7,579 bases of DNA. Origin: Deltaproteobacteria bacterium. Its GTDB lineage: Bacteria > Desulfobacterota > Desulfarculia > Adiutricales > Adiutricaceae. This document shows positions 1 to 5,396 of the stretch, in pieces (position 1 is the stretch's first letter; each line of letters starts with the position of its first letter). The notes below the pieces were generated by a model. That model made no database searches and was not told the origin of the DNA. It saw nothing but the letters and a program-made list of their open reading frames with translations. The DNA lies in assembly GCA_031267005.1 (NCBI GenBank), contig JAIRZX010000225.1:1-7579 (forward strand), given 5' to 3'. The translations under genes were made by a program, and so were the position numbers.

Positions 1-118
1 CTATTCGCTATTCGCTATTCGCTATTCGCTATTCGCTATTCGCTATTCGCTATTCGCTATTCGCTATTCGCTATTCGCTATTCGCTATTCGCTATTCGCT
101 ATTCGCTATTCGCTATTC
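1..118 (+). repeat. Heptanucleotide tandem repeat (CTATTCG)n inside fic
   Basis: Sixteen perfect, uninterrupted copies of CTATTCG fill 1-112, followed by a partial copy at 113-118. The tract is cut by the left edge, so its true length is unknown. It contains no stop codon on the plus strand, and every plus frame encodes the same cyclic heptapeptide (LFAIRYS) in a different phase. The minus strand reads CGAATAG and is stopped in every frame. Perfect repetition implies recent expansion by slipped-strand mispairing. Each gain or loss of one unit shifts the downstream Fic frame. Confidence 0.97.
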
Positions 119-507
119 ATAAGTATCTGTTTCAGGACGTATATGATTGGACGGGAGAAGCGCGAAAAGTAGAATTCAGCAAAGCCGGAAGAAAATTTTT
201 TCCAGTATCCCACTTCGCCAACGCAATAGGTTATATAAACACTCAGCTATCTGAATACACGTCAATCGCTGATTCCAGCAAGGAAAATCTGTCAACAAAA
301 CTGGCCAAAATATTGGATACAGTTAATTTTCTTCATCCGTTCCGTGAGGGCAACGGACGGGCCCAACGAGAGTTTATCCGATCGTTAGCGCTGACAGAAG
401 GATGGGAAATCGGCCTAAACAAACCAGACCGCCAAAATATTTATTTAATGTATCTTTCAAGCACTATAAATTGCGATATAAATATTATTGCGACAATGTT
501 TAGCTAA
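1..507 (+). CDS. Fic-family (AMPylator-type) protein, C-terminal part, 5' end outside window
   Basis: Fic enzymes transfer AMP or another phosphate-containing group from a nucleotide onto a hydroxyl side chain of a target protein. They act as toxins, secreted effectors or regulators. The visible frame has 168 codons and ends with TAA at 505-507. Codons 1-39 come from the CTATTCG tract and read as a repeated LFAIRYS peptide. From codon 40 the Fic core follows: HKYLFQDVYDWTGEARKVEF, then a flap-like stretch around KFFPVSHF (about codons 63-70). The full active-site motif HPFREGNGRAQREF lies at codons 112-125, with catalytic His112. The C-terminal part resembles the VbhT/Bep-like branch from memory. 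No inhibitory (S/T)xxxE(G/N) helix is seen at the C-terminus, so any inhibitor would be N-terminal or a separate upstream gene, neither visible. The gene is much more AT-rich than those to its right, which suggests transfer. The true start is outside the window, and whether it is now in frame cannot be judged. Confidence 0.85.
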   Translation, partial: LFAIRYSLFAIRYSLFAIRYSLFAIRYSLFAIRYSLFAIHKYLFQDVYDWTGEARKVEFSKAGRKFFPVSHFANAIGYINTQLSEYTSIADSSKENLSTKLAKILDTVNFLHPFREGNGRAQREFIRSLALTEGWEIGLNKPDRQNIYLMYLSSTINCDINIIATMFS

Positions 508-666
508 AATTTTATCCACATAAAAAATTATCCTGAGACATATCCAGATATTGCAACAACAGGGAGGAGTGAAAACAGCCCCATAACGCTAAAACGCGCC
601 GATGTCCTAAATATCCGTTGTTCTCCGCTAAGGGATTCATTCAAAAATTAAGGTTACATATTATGG

Positions 667-694
667 CATATGACATATGACATATGACATATGA
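667..694. repeat. Heptanucleotide tandem repeat (CATATGA)x4
   Basis: Four perfect consecutive copies of CATATGA, followed by a partial CATA. Each unit carries the palindrome CATATG. It lies in the AT-rich spacer 160 bases after the fic stop codon. It has the same 7-base period as the tract in fic but an unrelated sequence. It is not in a recognised gene, so any effect would be on transcription or DNA structure, and none is demonstrated. Confidence 0.95.
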
Positions 695-916
695 CATACT
701 GTTACCACGTAATTTTTCCATATCAGCAAAATACTATTGCGTTAACTTGCTCCTCACTTATAGAATACTCTTACACAATCATCTGTAATTCCCGGTGGCA
801 ATTCGAACCGTATGAGGTTATTAATTAATTATCATCATGTGAAGTTATTTTTCTCTTAATATTTCTTGATAATTATTTCATTTTCTCTCAGGTCTGGCGA
901 GTCGGAAAGAGATAAT

Positions 917-936
917 TCAGGAACAGTGATTCCTGA
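917..936. other. 7-bp inverted repeat, TCAGGAA/TTCCTGA
   Basis: TCAGGAA at 917-923 is followed by a 6-base loop and its exact reverse complement TTCCTGA at 930-936. A T-containing stretch follows (TTAACATTTT). It could be an operator-like dyad or a weak terminator, but no gene ends nearby on the plus strand. The sequence alone does not decide between them. Confidence 0.35.
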
Positions 937-1329
937 TTAACATTTTCGCTTCCGAGGCCTAACGACAGCCAATTTCGGCCCAGCTTCCCCCCGTCCTTCC
1001 GTCTGCGGACGGCCATGCTGGAAAAAACCGGAAGACCGGGGCCGTCAACTGTGACGACAGAGGACCCCGAAATAATAACTTATTCTGCGCGCTTCGCCAT
1101 CAAAAAAACTCCAGCGTTTTCCTTCCGTTCAGTTCTGTCAGAGCCGTTACGCGTTCTTCAGATTTATTCTATTCTTTAGGCATACTTATGATACGCGTGA
1201 CGCAGAACTCTACCGCGACTTGCAAAACTTCTGATACGCATCACACAGAGCGCTGTTTATCCTCGCACAGAGTTATGCTACGCGATGGAGAATGGTCTGT
1301 CCCGAGTCGCGGAGCGTTCAGCTGCGTGC

Positions 1330-1369
1330 CGCGGATAGCTCTGCCCCTTGTCGCGGAAAGCTCCGCCCC
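1330..1369. repeat. Imperfect direct duplication, period 22 bases
   Basis: An 18-base motif (CGCGGATAGCTCTGCCCC) at 1330-1347 recurs at 1352-1369 with two changes (CGCGGAAAGCTCCGCCCC). A further CGCGGGA follows nearby at 1379. It lies in the spacer downstream of the minus-strand gene and looks like a decayed tandem duplication. Confidence 0.6.
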
Positions 1370-1446
1370 GCCCAGTTTCGCGGGAAGCCGAAAAACGCCT
1401 TGCCGCGAGTTTCGCCCACGGATCGCAAGCTCCGGAGCCCGGCCGT

Positions 1447-1461
1447 CCGCCACTCTGGCGG
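1447..1461 (-). terminator. Weak hairpin downstream of the minus-strand gene
   Basis: CCGCCA at 1447-1452 pairs with TGGCGG at 1456-1461 across a 3-base loop, about 40 bases beyond the stop codon of the minus-strand gene. There is no run of T on the minus-strand 3' side, so it is not a classic intrinsic terminator. The position is its main support. Confidence 0.2.
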
Positions 1462-1500
1462 CTCCCGTCTTCGCCGCCCCTATGCCAGCCTCGTCCTTCC

Positions 1501-2334
1501 CTACACGGCCCGCATGGCCTCAGCGCGCCCCTCCGCCTCCGCCGGGGAAGGCGCCAGCGCCTCCTCTTCGGGGGGAGCGGGCTTAAGGTACACCGGCGCC
1601 TGAAGGAGCCTCACGACCGGATCGTCGCCGCGGCACAAAGCGAGCGTCTCGGACGCGGCGCCCGTCTCCGGGTCGCGGGCCGCGAAGACCGCCACCGCGA
1701 AATAGCCGTTGCCCGACCCGCGTTCGGCGCAGGCCTCGCGGATCTGCGCCCAGTTGCCCGGCGGCTGCGCGTCCGCGTCCGGATGCCTGGCTGCCCTCAC
1801 CATGACCCACTCGGCTCCGGTCTCGCCGCGGTACCATACGGACGGGCTTATGGACGGGTGCGAACTCGTGTTTAGGATCTTCCGGCCTCCCAGCGATCTC
1901 GTCACGGCCTTCACGGCGGCGTCGTGGAGCTCCCAGTCGGTCAAGGGGATCCTCTCGGACGTCAAGAGCCTTTTGGGGTCCACCGGCTCGCGGGTCCTGG
2001 CGTCCACCAGCCCCCAGCCCGGCACGGACGGAAGCCAGATGCCGCCCTGGTTGCGCATGGGCATCAAGAGCGGCACGCCGGCGCAGGCCTCGGAGATCTC
2101 GAGCAGCCCCGCCATGGACCCGGGGGCCGTGAGCCTGCCTTCCGAGTCCTCCAGCCTTACGAAGAAGAGCTGGTTTCCGAGCCTGAACGAGAAATGCTCG
2201 TAAAGGGGGGTGGACAGCTTCCCCTTGAACCAGACAAGCCCGCCCTCCCCCAGCCTCTCCACGTAGGAGGCGGCCAGCGTCCACAGGGCCTGGAATTCGC
2301 GGCTCATCTGGCCGCAGGGCGTCACGTCGAACAT
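1501..2334 (-). CDS. Uncharacterised protein, 277 residues
   Basis: I do not recognise the function. The product looks like a real soluble globular protein, with no signal peptide or membrane segment. Notable stretches are the N-terminal MFDVTPCGQMSREFQALW, LYEHFSFRLGNQLFFVRLED (about 44-63), the GVPLLMPMRNQGGIW segment (about 86-100), VPGWGLVDA (104-112), LTDWELHDAAV (131-141) and SVWYRGETGAEWVMVRA (165-181). The last 25 residues are rich in Pro, Glu and Ala and probably disordered. I chose the ATG at 2332-2334 because GGAG lies 9 bases upstream and because codons switch there to strong G/C third positions. An in-frame ATG at 2511 would add 59 residues, but that stretch uses many A/T-ending codons and reads like leader. 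The gene stands alone, convergent with nothing and divergent from the radical SAM gene. Confidence 0.8.
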   Translation of the reverse strand: MFDVTPCGQMSREFQALWTLAASYVERLGEGGLVWFKGKLSTPLYEHFSFRLGNQLFFVRLEDSEGRLTAPGSMAGLLEISEACAGVPLLMPMRNQGGIWLPSVPGWGLVDARTREPVDPKRLLTSERIPLTDWELHDAAVKAVTRSLGGRKILNTSSHPSISPSVWYRGETGAEWVMVRAARHPDADAQPPGNWAQIREACAERGSGNGYFAVAVFAARDPETGAASETLALCRGDDPVVRLLQAPVYLKPAPPEEEALAPSPAEAEGRAEAMRAV

Positions 2335-2416
2335 GCAGTACCGCTCCGCTTTCGTGGCTGTGGCCAGTCCCGACAGCCGCTCCCGTCTAAGGCGGGGCTC
2401 GAAGGAATCCTGGCCC

Positions 2417-2439
2417 GGATCCTCCGGAAGGGGGGATCC
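2417..2439 (-). promoter_or_regulatory. Hairpin in the leader of the minus-strand gene
   Basis: GGATCCTCC at 2417-2425 pairs with GGGGGATCC at 2431-2439 across a 5-base loop, giving 9 pairs with one G-U. It lies about 80 bases upstream of the chosen start at 2334. It could form in the 5' leader of that transcript if transcription starts further up. The role is unknown. Confidence 0.35.
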
Positions 2440-2995
2440 CGATGTCGAGGGAAACGTATTGCAAGACGCAAGCCAATCCGTAACCCGAAAAAAAGACAAA
2501 TTTCCCGCCATTACCCTGCCTTTTCGCCCTGCAACGGTACAAGCCCCCCAAGAACTTTCCTGGAAAATTTTCCGCCATTCCCTGCAAACCGCTCGAGCTA
2601 AACCTTAAGCCTAACCGCTCATTCCGACGATGCCGGGACGCCTCCGCGACAACGCATGCCTCGATCGCTAACATATTCGCCTTGCGGAGCAAAGCGGCGC
2701 CTCCCGGAGCGCCGCGCGTTCCAGCGGCTCCTCGCGGCCCCGCTCAGTTGCGCCCCCCCCCCGCCCGTCCCCTCTCCGTTGCAGTCCCCACGCCGCGTAT
2801 CCGCTCTGCAACAGTCGTCAGCTCGATTCTTCGCTATGTCGCGGGCTGCCCCCCCAGCTTCTCGCCGCTCCCCGGCGCTCCGGGCGACGGGGCGGCGGCC
2901 TGCGGCCTTAGAACCGGCCCGCTACCTTATTAATTGGGCGACTGCCTTAAGCCAGCAACCGCCCTTCAGTGTGCCCCCGCGGACGAAAGACGCCT

Positions 2996-3022
2996 TTCCC
3001 GCCGGGCGGAGGCCCGCGGGAA
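2996..3022. other. GC hairpin with one bulge
   Basis: The arm at 2996-3007 (TTCCCGCCGGGC) and the arm at 3012-3022 (GCCCGCGGGAA) pair over 11 positions with a single bulged base and a 4-base loop. It lies in the middle of the gene-free divergent spacer. No T tract follows, so I list it only as a structured element. Confidence 0.4.
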
Positions 3023-3117
3023 CCGTCCCGGAATAAGGCGCCTCAGAAACTGGGAACGCCTCCGCGGCAAACGCCGCCAGCGGTTTCAAGGGTTCGCCAG
3101 GACGCCCCGGCACGCCT

Positions 3118-3162
3118 GGAGGCGCCTGGGGGCTCGCTCGCGGCCGTGCCGCAGGCGCCTCC
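3118..3162. repeat. Perfect 11-bp inverted repeat with 23-base loop
   Basis: GGAGGCGCCTG at 3118-3128 is the exact reverse complement of CAGGCGCCTCC at 3152-3162. Each arm also contains the palindrome AGGCGCCT. It is in the divergent spacer. It could be a hairpin or a paired binding site for a dimeric regulator, and neither is shown. Confidence 0.5.
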
Positions 3163-3278
3163 GCGAAATCTCCCGGCCGCCTTGAACCCTCCCTCCGCGC
3201 TCGGCAGCCCGCATCCTTCCCCTCCCGCCCCGGTCTCCCTCAGCGCGGGGAGCGGCAAATTCTTCCCTGCTTTCTCCC

Positions 3279-3354
3279 GCGACCTCCCGCCCGGCCCGAG
3301 CGAGGCTTCCCGCGCTTACCGAACGCGACCTACCGCCCGGCCCGAGCGTGGCTT
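3279..3354. repeat. 30-base direct repeat, two copies, period 46
   Basis: A 30-base element at 3279-3308 recurs at 3325-3354 with 28 of 30 positions identical. Both copies share the core CCGCCCGGCCCGAGCG. It lies about 320 bases upstream of the radical SAM gene. It may be a fragment of a dispersed GC-rich repeat. Confidence 0.75.
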
Positions 3355-3389
3355 TCAGCGCCGGTTAAGGGAAAGCCAATGCCCTTCCT

Positions 3390-3408
3390 CACGCCCGCCG
3401 CGGGCGTG
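3390..3408. other. Near-perfect 19-base palindrome
   Basis: CACGCCCGC at 3390-3398 pairs with GCGGGCGTG at 3400-3408 around a single central base. It is a symmetric dyad in the spacer upstream of the radical SAM gene. It could be an operator or simply a by-product of GC-rich composition. Confidence 0.4.
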
Positions 3409-3564
3409 GCTGTCTTTCCTGCGGACTGCTCCTGGCGATGACCGAGCGTTTCCGCACCCGGCGCTCCGGGACCGGGTGAGGCAGACAGCGCCGCCTTTCA
3501 AGAGTATCTTGGCGCCTGTCTTGCTGTAGTAGCGGCGGCGGCCGCTTAACGCCAGCGGCCGGCG

Positions 3565-3596
3565 GCCGGGACGCCCGCAAGCCGGGACGCCCGCAA
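3565..3596. repeat. 16-base tandem duplication
   Basis: GCCGGGACGCCCGCAA occurs twice back to back at 3565-3580 and 3581-3596, perfectly. It lies about 80 bases before the radical SAM start codon, probably in its leader or promoter region. A 16-base period recurs at 7006-7069 and 7477-7503. Confidence 0.85.
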
Positions 3597-3676
3597 GCAC
3601 GGCCGTAAGTCCCGCCCGAGAGCCCCGTCACCGCCCGGCGCCTCGGCCGGAACCGGAGGAGGACAAGCCCTAACCC

Positions 3677-4969
3677 ATGAGGAACCCGGCACAGAGAATC
3701 GCCAGAACCGCCTTGGAGAAGGTCAGGGGGGACCCGGACGAAATTCTCGCGTCCGAGCTCGGCTACGGGTTCAAGAAATACCGCGAGGCATTCCGGAGGG
3801 CGGAGGCCGGGGAACTCCCCCCCTTCCCCCTCCATCTGGACGTTGACGTTACCACCCGCTGCCAGCTCCGCTGCCCCATCTGCCCCGCCGGGGCGGGGGG
3901 CGCGGGCTACCCCGGCATGGGCCTGGACCTCGACCCGGCCCTGTACGCGAGGGCGCTCGAGGAGGGGGTCCCCAAGGGGTTAAGCTCCGTGAGGATCGGC
4001 GTGACGGGCGAGCCGCTCCTGATCGACTCCCCCTGGCTGTGGGTCCAGGAGGCCGCCGGGCGGGGTATCAAAGACATATCGCTCATCACCAACGGCCAGC
4101 TCCTGGACGAGGACGCGGGCAGGAAGATCATGGAGGCCGGGCTCACCAGGCTCATGATCTCTGTGGACGCGGGAACGGAGGAGGGCTACCGCCTGGCGAG
4201 GCCCGGGGGCGAACTCTGGCGGCTGGAGCACAACCTCCTCAATTTCCTCTTCGAACGGAAAACGAGGCGCCGGCGCCTCCCGCTCATAAGGCTGAGCTTC
4301 GTCGACCGCGAGGGCGCCGAGACGGAGCGGAAACGCTTCCGGGAAAGATTTTCCCCTTACGCCGACTACCTGACCTTCCAGAGCTACTCCCCCGTAGTGG
4401 AGAGGGGACGGCTTGCCTCCGCCGGGGGGCTCGCGGGCCTGGCGGCTTCCGCGGCCGGCACGGCGGCATCCGGCGCCCTTCCGGCCTCCGGCCCCATTCC
4501 GGCATCCGGCGCCCTTCCGGCATCCGGCCCCATTCCGGCATCCGGCGCCCTTCCGGGCGCCCCGGCCGGCGCCGCCGCCGCCCATTGGTGCTCCGAGCCC
4601 TTCGCGCGGATGTGCCTGTACGCCGACGGCGGGCTCTTCCCCTGCTGTTCCGACTACGGGAGGCTAAGCCCGGCCGGGAGCATGTCGGGCGGCACCGTTG
4701 AGGAGGCCTGGCACTCCCACGCCTCTGCGCTCGCAAGGGTCCGCGGCGGCCCCCTCCACCCGTCCTGCGCGTTGTGCCGCGGGCTCATGGACAGCGGCTT
4801 AAAACCCCTGGCCGCCGCGGCGCCCCCCGCCCGCCGCGCGCGCGGCCGCAAGCCCTCCGGCCCGGGCAGAGGCCCCGGCGCCGGGAGGGCCGGCACGGAA
4901 GATGCAAAGCCTGGAGACGGCGGAGGGCCTCCGGCAGGAATTTCCCGGGGGCGGCCCCCAGCGGGCTGA
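3677..4969 (+). CDS. Radical SAM protein with SPASM-like C-terminal iron-sulfur domain
   Basis: The N-terminal domain carries the radical SAM motif CQLRCPIC (Cys62, Cys66, Cys69), which binds the 4Fe-4S cluster that cleaves S-adenosylmethionine. The SAM-contact GEP motif is at 111-113, with strands SLITNGQLL (135-143) and LMISVDAGTEEGYR (159-172). A SPASM-like auxiliary cluster region follows: Cys305, Cys313, CC at 323-324 and CALC at 364-367, with the typical DGGLFPCCSDYG and VEEAWHS stretches. Such proteins modify peptides or small molecules by radical chemistry; the substrate here is unknown. Two oddities stand out. Residues about 248-302 are an Ala/Gly/Pro/Ser insert with hexapeptide repeats between the two domains. 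Residues 380-430 form a low-complexity Arg/Pro/Gly tail. An in-frame TAA sits at 3671-3673, so the ATG at 3677 is the first possible start. The purine-rich GGAGGAGGA (3655-3663) lies 13 bases upstream, longer than usual. The next gene on this strand is a glycosyltransferase. Confidence 0.88.
   Translation: MRNPAQRIARTALEKVRGDPDEILASELGYGFKKYREAFRRAEAGELPPFPLHLDVDVTTRCQLRCPICPAGAGGAGYPGMGLDLDPALYARALEEGVPKGLSSVRIGVTGEPLLIDSPWLWVQEAAGRGIKDISLITNGQLLDEDAGRKIMEAGLTRLMISVDAGTEEGYRLARPGGELWRLEHNLLNFLFERKTRRRRLPLIRLSFVDREGAETERKRFRERFSPYADYLTFQSYSPVVERGRLASAGGLAGLAASAAGTAASGALPASGPIPASGALPASGPIPASGALPGAPAGAAAAHWCSEPFARMCLYADGGLFPCCSDYGRLSPAGSMSGGTVEEAWHSHASALARVRGGPLHPSCALCRGLMDSGLKPLAAAAPPARRARGRKPSGPGRGPGAGRAGTEDAKPGDGGGPPAGISRGRPPAG
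4466..4555 (+). repeat. In-frame 18-base tandem repeat x5 encoding ASGALP/ASGPIP
   Basis: Five consecutive 18-base units lie inside the radical SAM gene. Units 1, 3 and 5 are identical and encode ASGALP. Units 2 and 4 differ from each other by one base and encode ASGPIP. The pattern can also be read as a 36-base unit. The unit length is a multiple of three, so copy changes keep the frame. The repeat falls in the linker between the radical SAM core and the SPASM-like domain (residues 264-293). Confidence 0.95.
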
Positions 4970-5205
4970 AACCCCCAAGGCCGAGAAAGCCAAGGAATCC
5001 TGGCAGACGCGGAAACCTTAAGCATCCAATGAATCCGAAGCCGCCGGGGAATCCGAAAGAATCCAAGGCAACTGAAGATGCCGGGGAGCCCAAGGCTCCG
5101 GCTTCCGCCGCGCGGGCCCCGAAGCGGGGCGGAAGGCGCCCCTGGCCCCCTCCGGCCTCCGCGCCGGATCCGGCCCGCGCTCCGACACGCGAAGACTTTC
5201 GACAG

Positions 5206-5228
5206 GGCCGCCCCCCGCCGGGGCGGCC
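5206..5228. other. 9-bp GC hairpin
   Basis: GGCCGCCCC at 5206-5214 pairs perfectly with GGGGCGGCC at 5220-5228 across a 5-base loop. It is followed 5 bases later by a second, longer hairpin. No T tract follows on either strand. Confidence 0.6.
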
Positions 5229-5233
5229 GGCAA

Positions 5234-5267
5234 GCCGTCCCCGGCCGCCATTCGGGCCGGGGACGGC
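5234..5267. other. 13-bp perfect GC hairpin
   Basis: GCCGTCCCCGGCC at 5234-5246 is the exact reverse complement of GGCCGGGGACGGC at 5255-5267, with an 8-base loop GCCATTCG. It is the most stable simple hairpin I see in the window. It lies about 130 bases upstream of the glycosyltransferase start. It may limit read-through from the radical SAM gene or belong to a REP-like family; it lacks the T run of an intrinsic terminator. Confidence 0.7.
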
Positions 5268-5384
5268 GCGGCGGCGAGGGCCGCCAGGGCTCTCGGGGCC
5301 GCCGGCGCCCCAAACGCCAAGCCCCCGGGCCGCCATCACCGCCCCCGCAGGACCCGTTGCGAACCCTCCGGGCGGACAGACGCT

Positions 5385-5390
5385 AAGGAG
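5385..5390 (+). promoter_or_regulatory. Ribosome binding site of the glycosyltransferase
   Basis: AAGGAG ends 6 bases before the ATG at 5397. This is the best Shine-Dalgarno match in the window, and it fixes the start of the glycosyltransferase. Confidence 0.85.
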
Positions 5391-5396
5391 ACAGAC

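Larger units (their letters stand above)
508..1500. other. Gene-free spacer spanning the AT-rich to GC-rich transition
   Basis: No credible coding region was found on either strand. From 508 to about 950 the DNA is AT-rich like fic. From about 950 onward it turns GC-rich, and by 1290 it has the character of the rest of the window. It contains the CATATGA repeat (667-694), a small A/T-type palindrome (917-936), a short CCGTC/GACGG hairpin (999-1012) and an imperfect 22-base-period duplication (1330-1369). An open frame from 1188 has odd amino-acid composition and runs antisense into the 3' end of the gene at 1501, so I do not call it a gene. Confidence 0.6.
2335..3676. other. Long gene-free divergent spacer, GC-rich
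   Basis: About 1.3 kb lies between two divergent genes. Open frames exist on both strands but are rich in Pro, Arg, Ala and Ser with no recognisable domain, as expected from GC-rich DNA that rarely gives stop codons. Promoters for both flanking genes should lie here, but I could not pick out -35/-10 boxes with confidence. The part at 2440-2600 is less GC-rich and may be the promoter side of the minus-strand gene. The spacer holds several hairpins (2417-2439, 2694-2715, 2996-3022, 3118-3162, 3390-3408, 3455-3478, 3539-3561) and direct repeats (3279-3354, 3565-3596). Confidence 0.6.
4970..5396. other. Spacer between the radical SAM and glycosyltransferase genes
   Basis: 427 bases without a convincing gene. 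Open frames on both strands give low-complexity Arg/Pro/Ala/Gly peptides. It contains short degenerate repeats of AATCC-type motifs (about 4995-5075) and two strong adjacent hairpins (5206-5228 and 5234-5267). It ends with a good ribosome binding site for the glycosyltransferase. Confidence 0.55.

Noticed and set aside
840..900. AT-rich stretch considered as a promoter or replication origin
   Set aside because: No -35/-10 pair at proper spacing and no repeated initiator boxes could be identified.
1188..1586. 132-codon open frame on the plus strand
   Set aside because: No domain, odd Ser/Pro/Arg composition, and its 3' part runs antisense to the better supported gene at 1501-2334.
2656..3529. 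Long open frames on the plus strand (2656-3036, 2969-3529)
   Set aside because: Pro/Arg/Ala/Ser-rich with no recognisable motif or clear ribosome site; long frames are expected by chance in such GC-rich DNA and they overlap each other.
4785..5339. Minus-strand open frames across the spacer 4970-5396
   Set aside because: Gly/Arg/Pro-rich translations with no domain; they mirror the GC-rich spacer and the 3' end of the radical SAM gene.
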